A DNA stretch of 64,000 nucleotides, from the NCBI RefSeq assembly GCF_000478195.2, contig NZ_AUZM01000031.1, positions 1 through 64,000 of the forward strand. The letters are read 5' to 3'. Both the position numbers and the translations under genes were made by a program. Source of the DNA: Lyngbya aestuarii BL J (lineage in GTDB: Bacteria; Cyanobacteriota; Cyanobacteriia; Cyanobacteriales; Microcoleaceae). The notes below the pieces were generated by a model. It worked only from the letters and a program-made list of their open reading frames with translations. It was not told where the DNA came from and made no database searches. Of the stretch, positions 8,962-16,725 are shown in pieces; positions within the stretch are counted from its first letter, which is position 1; each line of letters opens with the position of its first letter.

Positions 8962-9515
8962 GGTTAAGAATTTTTCTCAATTAATAAAACAGGTTAGATT
9001 ATAGCGGACTCGATATAAAGCCCATCAAGACGGGTTTATTGTTTGTTAGTCGATAACAACAGTGATAATTACACTAGAGTCTAAATGAGATTAAATCTTT
9101 TTAACAGAATTAAACTCTCGGAACTTTCTCCAGATTATTGTCAGCTATTCTCAAGTTATCCAAAAACTTAATTAACGTTTAGTCTCATTTAGTCAGACTA
9201 TTTCTGCTCTATATAGCAGTTGAGCTGAATTGATTGAGAGCCGATATTAACCCAACCCGTTCACTTTTGGGTCAATGACGAATAACCGCTACAATTCAGT
9301 CACAGTATTAGTTTTAGCTAGTTTTTGCCCGCCAGATAAAACCCGGAACGGTTTACTTGACTCGGCAAAAATAGAGTTTACCGATTCTTCTTCATCTTGT
9401 CAACTGCTAGTCAATCTTAAAATCTTATTGATAACTCTTTTCATCTAAATGAGATCGTGGTATAACGTTAGGCATCCGTTAGCAGTTTCATTGTCTACCT
9501 CAAAAACCGAATTCC
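8962..9515. other. 554-base divergent intergenic region with repeated motif
   Basis: No gene is visible. The stretch separates the minus-strand RTX/receptor arm from the plus-strand exbB-exbD-tonB arm and should carry both promoters. It contains three copies of CTAAATGAGA: 9081-9090 (+), 9183-9192 (reverse complement) and 9445-9454 (+). Confidence 0.7.
9438..9466 (+). promoter_or_regulatory. Putative exbB promoter with motif in its spacer
   Basis: A -35-like TTTTCA (9438-9443) and a -10-like TATAAC (9461-9466) are 17 bases apart, about 50 bases before the exbB start. The third CTAAATGAGA copy (9445-9454) lies inside the spacer, where a bound repressor would block RNA polymerase. Promoter elements are predicted by eye. 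Confidence 0.4.
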
Positions 9516-10175
9516 ATGGAAGTTAGTCGTTTTGTACAAGACGCAGGTATTGTGGCGTGGCCATTGCTTGTGTTTTCAGTGGTAGCGATCGCCCTGGTGA
9601 TCGAGCGAGGTTTTTTTTGGTTTCGCATTTGGCAGCGTCAGAGTCAAGTCGTGCGAGATGCCCTCAAACTCTACAAGTCCTATCCCCAACAGGCGATGGA
9701 TCTTCTGCAACTCAATGCCGATCTTCCGATCGCGAGAATTTTTCTCGAAGCCCTCGAACTTGAAGATCCCAACCCCGAAGAATTTCGGATCGCGATCGAA
9801 AGCGCAGCCCAAGCAGAAATTCCCGTTTTACGGCGCTTTAATACCGTCTTTGACACCATTATTGCCGTTTCTCCATTACTCGGATTACTCGGAACCGTTT
9901 TAGGACTGATTACCGCCTTTTCTTCTCTGCGAATTGGTGATATTGGAGGCAGTAGCAGCACAGGTGTAACGGGAGGGATTAGCGAAGCTTTAGCCTCTAC
10001 GGTAATCGGGTTAGTCGTAGCTATTTTTACAGTGTTATTTGCCAATACTTTTCGAGGCCTTTATAAACGACAAATTGCCCTCATCCAAGAATACGGAGGT
10101 CAACTCGAACTGCTTTATCGTCGTAAATATGAATATGATAAATTGCGAGATAATGCCCTGGTTCATAAAGTCTAA
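9516..10175 (+). CDS. exbB: ExbB/TolQ-family proton-channel subunit
   Basis: The 219-residue protein has the three membrane segments of ExbB/TolQ/MotA proteins (about 12-31, 112-135 and 150-175), including the channel motif SPLLGLLGTVLGLI and the third-helix ALASTVIGLVVAI. With ExbD it forms the inner-membrane channel that couples proton flow to TonB and thereby powers outer-membrane receptors. exbD and a TonB-like gene follow in the same direction within 60 bases each, forming a complete energising unit. The start ATG at 9516 fits the usual N-terminal length. TolQ is the main alternative, but the TonB neighbour favours ExbB. Confidence 0.9.
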   Translation: MEVSRFVQDAGIVAWPLLVFSVVAIALVIERGFFWFRIWQRQSQVVRDALKLYKSYPQQAMDLLQLNADLPIARIFLEALELEDPNPEEFRIAIESAAQAEIPVLRRFNTVFDTIIAVSPLLGLLGTVLGLITAFSSLRIGDIGGSSSTGVTGGISEALASTVIGLVVAIFTVLFANTFRGLYKRQIALIQEYGGQLELLYRRKYEYDKLRDNALVHKV

Positions 10176-10227
10176 TTGAAACCTGAAACCCATTAAAAAT
10201 TTTGTCAGCCTGATCACCAGTGAAATT

Positions 10228-10644
10228 ATGCTCAATCTCATCGATGACGACCTTGATACTCCCGCAGAAATTAACATCGTGCCGATGATTGATGTCATTT
10301 TCTCAATTTTGGCATTTTTTATCATTTCCACCCTATTTTTAACCCGCTCCGAAGGATTACCCGTTAACCTGCCCAAAGCCTCAACTTCTCAACAACAAAA
10401 AACCGAACAAATCGCCATCACCATTGACAGTGAGGGAGAAGTTGCCCTCAATCGCGAAAGCATAGAAATTGCACAACTCGAAAATTCATTGCGACAACTC
10501 ATCCCCAACAATGACAGTCGAATTGTGATTTTAAATGCAGATGAAGCGGTTAATCACGGAAAGGTTGTAGAAGTCATGGATCAAATTCGGCGAGTCGAAG
10601 GGGCAAAACTCGCGATCGCCACCAAAAAACCCGATTCTGAATAA
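10228..10644 (+). CDS. exbD: ExbD/TolR-family biopolymer transport protein
   Basis: The 138-residue protein has a short cytoplasmic N-terminus, one transmembrane helix (about 20-40) carrying the proton-binding aspartate D22 in the VPMIDVIF motif, and a periplasmic domain ending near residue 138. It completes the ExbB channel and responds to the proton gradient. It is 52 bases after exbB and 56 bases before the TonB-like gene. Length and residue pattern match the family closely. Confidence 0.9.
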   Translation: MLNLIDDDLDTPAEINIVPMIDVIFSILAFFIISTLFLTRSEGLPVNLPKASTSQQQKTEQIAITIDSEGEVALNRESIEIAQLENSLRQLIPNNDSRIVILNADEAVNHGKVVEVMDQIRRVEGAKLAIATKKPDSE

Positions 10645-10700
10645 AATCAGGGTTAAAAATTCCTCCTTCTTTCTGAATCGTTTTTGGAAAATTTTCAGTT

Positions 10701-12011
10701 ATGAGTCTCTCAGAAACCTGCCTAGAACAGCGAGATAAAGACCAGCAAAAGGTGAAACTTTGGATCATCGGAGGTCTAGTTGCATCAGCCATCTTTCATG
10801 GCGGACTACTGGCTTTGGCATTTAGTGGTTTTCTGGATAGAGAACTCGAAATTACTGAAGTTGATGCTATCGAATTTATCGTGATAGAAGAAGAGGTCAT
10901 CGAAGAAGAAGAAATTGAACCCGAACCAGAAGAAGAGGTGGTTGAACCCGAACCCATTCCCGAAGAAATTCCCGAAGAAATTGTTGAACCCGAACCCATT
11001 CCCGAAGAAATTCCCGAAGAAATTGTTGAAGAATTCGCCCCCGTAGAACCTCCCCTCGAACAGCCGGAAACCGCATCGCTGCAACCCGCCCCGCCAGCGC
11101 CCCAGAGCCTTCCCGAACCCGAACCGGAACCCGTCGCAGAGCAACCGCCCCCCGAACCCGCACCCCTGGCTCCGCCCGAACCGGAACCCGTCGCAGAGCA
11201 ACCGCCCCCCGAACCCGCACCCGCACCGGAACCTGCCCCCGAGCCACCCGCAATGTCCGAAGAACCCTTGAGCGAACCGGAACCCATCGCAGAAGAACCG
11301 TTCCCCGATCCTGTTCCCCCCGAACCCCTCGCCGAGTCTGCGCCTCCTGAACCCCTGGCTTCGGCGGATATCGCCCCGAATGACCCCCTGACCAGCCCCT
11401 TGAGTGAGTTAGAAATGGAAACGGGGGCAGCCAACACCCCCACCGAAACCCCAGATGCCAATGAAACCGCGCCTTTGGGGGCGGCGGCGGCCGAGCGTTC
11501 CCAACCCACTCAAGGCACCGTCCCTCAACCCGGAACCTCGGGATCAACTTCTGCTTTACAAGGCTCCTTTGCGGGCATTGGCAGCGGTGAAAGTCCCACA
11601 GGCAGCCAAACCCCCGGACAGGGAGACATGGCGTTTGGGGGTTCTCCTTTGGAAAATGGCCGGGGAGGTGAGGCGCCGGGCCGTCCTGATGGGGTTGAGG
11701 GAGGAACCGGAAACGACGCGGGAAATGAGACTGACACGGCTTTTGCGGGCGGTGGACGCCTGAGTTGTGTCGATAACTGTGTGCCGCAATATCCCAACAG
11801 TCTGCGAAATGAAGGCGTTGAAGGGACGGCGATTGTTCGGGGTTTGGTGGGAATCGATGGCCGCGTTGCTCAACTGGAAATTGTGCAGTCCAGTGGGAAT
11901 ATCGATCTTGATGAAGCCGCTCTCGAAGCCGCTTCTCGGATGCGGTTTTTGCCTCCTGATGGCGGTGGAAGTCGTCCGGTTCGTTTACCGATTCAATTTA
12001 CATTAAACTAA
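10701..12011 (+). CDS. tonB: TonB-like energy transducer with long Pro/Glu linker
   Basis: The 436-residue protein has one N-terminal membrane anchor (about 17-39), a long Pro/Glu-rich periplasmic spacer (about 55-240, with repeated PEP, PEPEPVAEQPPPEPAP-type runs), a Gly-rich segment, and a C-terminal TonB domain (about 350-436) recognisable from VPQYPNSLRNEGVEGTA and LDEAALEAASRMRFLPP. It transmits ExbB/ExbD energy to receptors such as the one encoded at 5.3-8.1 kb. It is longer than the E. coli protein (about 240 residues), mostly through the spacer. Two cysteines (CVDNC) just before the domain could form a disulphide. Confidence 0.88.
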   Translation: MSLSETCLEQRDKDQQKVKLWIIGGLVASAIFHGGLLALAFSGFLDRELEITEVDAIEFIVIEEEVIEEEEIEPEPEEEVVEPEPIPEEIPEEIVEPEPIPEEIPEEIVEEFAPVEPPLEQPETASLQPAPPAPQSLPEPEPEPVAEQPPPEPAPLAPPEPEPVAEQPPPEPAPAPEPAPEPPAMSEEPLSEPEPIAEEPFPDPVPPEPLAESAPPEPLASADIAPNDPLTSPLSELEMETGAANTPTETPDANETAPLGAAAAERSQPTQGTVPQPGTSGSTSALQGSFAGIGSGESPTGSQTPGQGDMAFGGSPLENGRGGEAPGRPDGVEGGTGNDAGNETDTAFAGGGRLSCVDNCVPQYPNSLRNEGVEGTAIVRGLVGIDGRVAQLEIVQSSGNIDLDEAALEAASRMRFLPPDGGGSRPVRLPIQFTLN

Positions 12012-12043
12012 AAAATTTGCAGTTTATCCAGTCTTGATTTGCC

Positions 12044-13075
12044 ATGTTTCGTTTGATCTATTTATTGACAATTCCTTTTTTATTTCTGTTGACAAATCCG
12101 GCGATTTCTGCTGAAATTACTACCCCGGACGGGACTCGCTGCGAAGGGGAAGTTAGTAATGGGAAATTAAACGGTCAAGGCGTTTGTGAATATCCCAATG
12201 GTGCAAAGTATGAGGGGATGTTTGTAGACGGAAAACCCGAAGGTGTTGGGGTTTATAACTTTGCTGATGGGGGTCGTTATCAAGGGGAATTTAAAGCGGG
12301 TGATTTTCAAGGTCAAGGGGTTTGGGAATTTGCCAACGGCGATCGCTATGAAGGTGAAGTTGTAGCGGGTGATTTTCAAGGTCAAGGGGTGTTTATTTCA
12401 GGCAATGGTGCGCGTTATGAGGGGGGATTTAACGCCGGAACTCCGAGCGGACAAGGGGTTTATATTACACCCAATGGCGATCGCTGTGAAGGCGAGGTGA
12501 AAGAGGGTCAACTTAATGGTCAAGGCGTTTGTGAATATGGGACGGGAAACCGTTATGAAGGGGAGTTGGTTAATGGTCGCCGTCAGGGTGAGGGGGTTTA
12601 TACTTTGGCGAATGGCGATCGCTATGAAGGCGAATTTAATAACGGACAATTTCAGGGAGAAGGCGTTTATATTTATGCTGAAGGCGGACGCTATGAAGGG
12701 GAATTTAATAACGGACAATTTAATGGTCAGGGTGTGCGAGAATATGCTAATGGGAATCGCTATCAAGGAGAATTTAAAGCCGGAACACCTGAAGGGGAAG
12801 GGGTGTTAACTTTTGCCAATGGGAATCGTTATGAAGGAGAATTTAAAGACGGTCAAATTAGTGGGGAAGGCGTGTATATTTTTGCCAATGGCGATCGCTG
12901 TGAAGGAGAACTTCAAGCAGGCAATTTTAACGGTAAAGCTGTTTGTAAATATGCTGATGGTGATCAATATCAAGGTGAGTTTCAAGACGGGAAAAAACAT
13001 GGTAAAGGAACTTATGTTTATGCTGACGGTACCCGTGTAGAGGGAACCTGGCAAAATGGTGAATTTCAACAATAA
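12044..13075 (+). CDS. Exported MORN-repeat protein
   Basis: The 343-residue protein has a signal peptide (about 1-22, ending AISA) followed by about 13 consecutive 23-residue MORN repeats (RYEGEFxxGxxxGxGVYxxxNG) and a partial fourteenth, filling the whole chain. MORN arrays form extended beta-hairpin plates that bind proteins or lipids; no catalytic domain is present. It starts 32 bases after tonB and may share its transcript, suggesting an envelope role, but the function is unknown. Three repeats replace RYEG by RCEG, adding paired cysteines with VCEY/VCKY. Four repeats encode GDR with the HIP1 octamer GCGATCGC. Confidence 0.85.
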   Translation: MFRLIYLLTIPFLFLLTNPAISAEITTPDGTRCEGEVSNGKLNGQGVCEYPNGAKYEGMFVDGKPEGVGVYNFADGGRYQGEFKAGDFQGQGVWEFANGDRYEGEVVAGDFQGQGVFISGNGARYEGGFNAGTPSGQGVYITPNGDRCEGEVKEGQLNGQGVCEYGTGNRYEGELVNGRRQGEGVYTLANGDRYEGEFNNGQFQGEGVYIYAEGGRYEGEFNNGQFNGQGVREYANGNRYQGEFKAGTPEGEGVLTFANGNRYEGEFKDGQISGEGVYIFANGDRCEGELQAGNFNGKAVCKYADGDQYQGEFQDGKKHGKGTYVYADGTRVEGTWQNGEFQQ

Positions 13076-13128
13076 TTGTGTTGATTTTTTAGGCTTTGAC
13101 CGGATATTGTTAGATGAATCAATTTTCC

Positions 13129-13157
13129 TTGCTTAAACAAAAAGACTGTGCTAAACT
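13129..13157 (+). promoter_or_regulatory. Putative promoter of the NRPS operon
   Basis: TTGCTT (13129-13134) and TAAACT (13152-13157) are separated by 17 bases in the 219-base gap before the NRPS gene, giving a leader of about 130 bases. The assignment is by eye. Confidence 0.35.
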
Positions 13158-13294
13158 CTTTTAAGAATTTTTCGCAAGAAGCTAGAAAGGTCGATCATTA
13201 ACCTGTAGGGATAAGTTCAACAAAGATGGATGTTTCTCGCAGACAACCTGAGTCAACCTCCCTTACTCAAAATTAATGACATTCAATCTTAATT

Positions 13295-16200
13295 ATGAAA
13301 TCAATTGACGAATTTTTATCAGACCTGTATCGTTTGGATGTCAAACTATGGGTCGAGGGTGCAGACCAAAAAAGTAACATCGACAAACGGTTACGCTTCA
13401 GTGCGCCAGAAGAAGTATTAACCGATGATTTTATTGAGGAACTGAAGCAACGAAAAAGCGAAATTATCAGCTTTATTAGCGAAGTTCAGCAGTCTGTTAA
13501 AACTCCGTTAGAAGCCATTCAACCCGTCTCGCGCCAGCAAGATTTACCCCTTTCTTTTGCTCAACAGCGACTTTGGTTTTTAGAACAATTACAACCCAAT
13601 ACAGCAACCTTTAATATTCCCACCGCAGTCCGTTTAAGCGGAGAATTAAATATTGGGGTGTTTGAAAAAACGCTCAATGAAATTATCCGAAGACATGAAA
13701 TATTACGCACCAACTTTATTCTAAAAGACGGTCAACCCATTCAGGTTATTTCTGAGAATGCAACCTTAGAAATTTCTCACTTTAACTTACAGTCTTTAGA
13801 CAAAAGAGAACAGGAAGCCGAAGTCATTCGTTTAATGGCTGAAGAATCACAAAAACCCTTTAATTTAGCCAAAGATTTATTATTAAGAGTTACTTTATTA
13901 AAACTGGATCAAGTCGAATTTGTGGTGTTTTTAACAATGCACCATATTATTTCCGATGGCTGGTCAATGGAAATTTTTATCCGCGAACTGGTTAGCATCT
14001 ATACCTCATTTTGTGAACATCAACCCTCACCCTTACCCGAATTATCCATTCAATATGCAGACTTTTCAACTTGGCAACGTCAACGATTACAAGGCGAAGT
14101 TTTAGAGAAACAACTTTCTTATTGGAAACAACAATTACCGGGAACATTACCCGTCTTACAACTTCCTACCGATTTTCCTCGCAGCCGAATTCAAAGCTTT
14201 AGAGGAGCCAATCAAACCTTTACAATCTCCGATAATTTAACCCATAAAATCAGAACCATCAGCCAAACCGAAGGCGCGACACTATTTGTATTCTTATTGG
14301 CGGTATATAAAGTCTTACTTTATCGTTATACCGGCTTAGAAAATATTATCGTTGGTTCTCCCGTTGCGAATCGTAACCGCAAAGAAATAGAAGGATTAAT
14401 CGGCTTTTTTGTTAATACCTTAGTTTTGAGAAGTTCTTTAAAAGGAAACCCAACATTTCAAGAATTTTTGCAACAGGTTAAAAAGACAACCTGGGAAGCC
14501 TACGACCATCAAGATTTACCCTTTGAAAAACTGGTTGAACATCTCCACCCCGAACGAGATCTCAGTTATAACCCCTTATTTCAAGTTAAATTTAGACTCG
14601 AAAACGCTCCCCAAACCGACTTTAAATTACCCGATTTAAGCCTAACTGCTCTCAAACAAACCAACCCCACAGCGAAATTAGATTTAAGCCTAGATATCTA
14701 CGAAACCCCATCGGGATTAGTTGGGGGATTTGAATACAACCGAGATTTATTTCAACCCGAAACAATCTCGCGACTGGTTGAACATTTTCAAACCTTATTA
14801 GAAGAAATAGTTAAAAACCCAGATAAACGCATTGGTGAGTTATCCCTTTTAACCTCAAAAGAACAGCATAAAATCTTAAAAAATTGGAACAAAACCCAGA
14901 AAAACTATACAGAACATTTATGCTTTCATCATCTGTTTGAAGCCCAAGTCGAAAAAACCCCCGATGCTGTTGCTTTAATTTTCCAAGACGAACAATTAAC
15001 CTATCAAGAACTGAATAGACGCAGCAACCAACTCGCCCATTATTTAATCAAAAAAGGAGTCAAACCCGAAGTAAAAGTCGGGATTTGTGTTGAGCGTTCT
15101 TTTGAGATGATTATCGCCCTTTTAGGCGTATTTAAAGCGGGGGGTGCTTACCTTCCCCTCGACTCCAACTATCCACCCGAACGACTCGCTTTTATGGTGG
15201 AAGACTCGCAAATTTCAGTTTTATTAACTCAATCTAATTTATCGATTTCTAAAACCGAGGTTTCGGAAGTTATTTGTTTAGATAAAAACTGGAATGATAT
15301 CACTCAAGAACCCGCAGAAAATCCCCAAGTTCAAGTTACACCCGATAACCTCGCCTACCTAATTTATACTTCCGGTTCCACCGGGATTCCCAAAGGTGTA
15401 TTAATCCCTCACAACGGGTTAGTCAACCTCACAGAAGACAAAATTCGCGTCTGTAAAGTTCATTCGGATAGCTGCGTTCTTCAGTTCTTTTCCTTTAGCT
15501 TTGATGCGTCCATTCCCGAAATTATCATGGCGTTAGCAAGCGGTGGAAAACTCTGTTTGGCGCCCGCAGAAACCTTACTCCCCGGATGGGATTTGTTAAC
15601 ACTTTTACGAGAAAAAAATATTACCCACATTACCATTACCCCCTCCGCATTAGCCGCCACCCCTTTTGAAGATTTACCTGCTTTAGAAATGGTCTTAGTC
15701 GGAGGGGAAGCACCTTCTGTTGAACTGATTAATAATTGGTCAAAAAATCGCCGTTTTATTAACGCTTACGGACCGACAGAAGTAACAGTAAATGCGAGTA
15801 TGGTTGAGTGTGGAAATGGCTATTCAAATCAACCCACAATTCTCCCGAGTACGAACAAACAGCTTTATGTTTTGGATGCTAATTTACAACCCGTTCCCGT
15901 TGGAGTTTTAGGTGAACTTTATATCGCAGGCGTGGGTTTAGCGCGAGGCTATTTGAACCAACCTGAAAAAACAGCCCAGACGTTTATTCCTAACCCTTTT
16001 TATGCTCCCTATGAGAATAATAATTCCTCAAATCGTTTGTACAAAACGGGAGATTTAGCCTGTTATTTACCCGACGGAAGTATTAAGTTATTTGGACGGA
16101 TCGATCATCAAGTCAAAATTAGAGGGTTTCGCATAGAACCCGGAGAGATAGAAGTTTTATTAAATCAGCATCCGAAAGTTAGAAACAGCGTTGTTATCGT

Positions 16201-16723
16201 TCAAGAAGAACCAGGAAAAGATAAAAGATTGGCGGCTTACTTTGTTTGTGAATCCGAAGTCAATTTAACCTCAAAAGAACTGCGAAATTTCCTCAAAGAA
16301 AAGTTGCCAGAATACATGATTCCGAGCAGTTTTGTTGAATTGGAAACTATCCCCCTAACTCCCAATGGAAAAGTCGATCATCAAGCCTTATCTAAACTCG
16401 ATCAAGAACCATTAACCTCGGAAGAATTTGTTCCACCCCGCACCGCTACAGAAGAAATATTAGCGGAGATTTTTGCAGAAGTTCTTGAAGTTGAACGGGT
16501 CGGAATTTATGATGATTTCTTTGAGTTGGGAGGACATTCTTTGCTGGCGACTCAATTAATTGTCCAGTTATTACCTAAATTTCCGGTGAATATAACCGTT
16601 GTAGACTTGTTTGAGGCTCCCAACGTTGCGAGTTTGGCGGAACTTTTGCAGAAAAAACAAACCATATCTGAGTTACAAACCCCGATAAAAGTTGAAGAGG
16701 AGCGAGAAGAAATCGAGTTTTAA
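13295..16723 (+). CDS. Single-module nonribosomal peptide synthetase (docking-C-A-PCP)
   Basis: The 1142-residue enzyme starts with a TubC_N/beta-hairpin docking domain (about 1-60). A condensation domain follows (about 80-500) with the catalytic HHIISDG at 216-222. The adenylation domain (about 530-1020) shows YTSGSTG at 691-697, the substrate-pocket Asp in FSFDAS (D737), NAYGPTE and the NGKVD lysine motif. The peptidyl carrier domain (about 1050-1115) has the phosphopantetheine serine S1082 in GGHSLLA. It ends in an acidic tail (VEEEREEIEF) without thioesterase. The pocket code read by alignment to GrsA is roughly D-A-P-T-L-G-A-V-N-K, which I cannot assign to a substrate. The next gene starts 2 bases later and supplies the missing release domain; the acidic tail could be the peptide that its internal docking domain binds. 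Confidence 0.93.
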   Translation: MKSIDEFLSDLYRLDVKLWVEGADQKSNIDKRLRFSAPEEVLTDDFIEELKQRKSEIISFISEVQQSVKTPLEAIQPVSRQQDLPLSFAQQRLWFLEQLQPNTATFNIPTAVRLSGELNIGVFEKTLNEIIRRHEILRTNFILKDGQPIQVISENATLEISHFNLQSLDKREQEAEVIRLMAEESQKPFNLAKDLLLRVTLLKLDQVEFVVFLTMHHIISDGWSMEIFIRELVSIYTSFCEHQPSPLPELSIQYADFSTWQRQRLQGEVLEKQLSYWKQQLPGTLPVLQLPTDFPRSRIQSFRGANQTFTISDNLTHKIRTISQTEGATLFVFLLAVYKVLLYRYTGLENIIVGSPVANRNRKEIEGLIGFFVNTLVLRSSLKGNPTFQEFLQQVKKTTWEAYDHQDLPFEKLVEHLHPERDLSYNPLFQVKFRLENAPQTDFKLPDLSLTALKQTNPTAKLDLSLDIYETPSGLVGGFEYNRDLFQPETISRLVEHFQTLLEEIVKNPDKRIGELSLLTSKEQHKILKNWNKTQKNYTEHLCFHHLFEAQVEKTPDAVALIFQDEQLTYQELNRRSNQLAHYLIKKGVKPEVKVGICVERSFEMIIALLGVFKAGGAYLPLDSNYPPERLAFMVEDSQISVLLTQSNLSISKTEVSEVICLDKNWNDITQEPAENPQVQVTPDNLAYLIYTSGSTGIPKGVLIPHNGLVNLTEDKIRVCKVHSDSCVLQFFSFSFDASIPEIIMALASGGKLCLAPAETLLPGWDLLTLLREKNITHITITPSALAATPFEDLPALEMVLVGGEAPSVELINNWSKNRRFINAYGPTEVTVNASMVECGNGYSNQPTILPSTNKQLYVLDANLQPVPVGVLGELYIAGVGLARGYLNQPEKTAQTFIPNPFYAPYENNNSSNRLYKTGDLACYLPDGSIKLFGRIDHQVKIRGFRIEPGEIEVLLNQHPKVRNSVVIVQEEPGKDKRLAAYFVCESEVNLTSKELRNFLKEKLPEYMIPSSFVELETIPLTPNGKVDHQALSKLDQEPLTSEEFVPPRTATEEILAEIFAEVLEVERVGIYDDFFELGGHSLLATQLIVQLLPKFPVNITVVDLFEAPNVASLAELLQKKQTISELQTPIKVEEEREEIEF

Positions 16724-16725
16724 CC

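Noticed and set aside
10796-11547. Long reverse-strand frames rich in Gly/Ser opposite tonB
   Set aside because: They are mirror images of the Pro/Glu-rich linker and show no domain or start signal.
15490-15830. Prediction of the amino acid activated by the NRPS
   Set aside because: The pocket code (about D-A-P-T-L-G-A-V-N-K) was read by eye and matches no substrate I can name with confidence.
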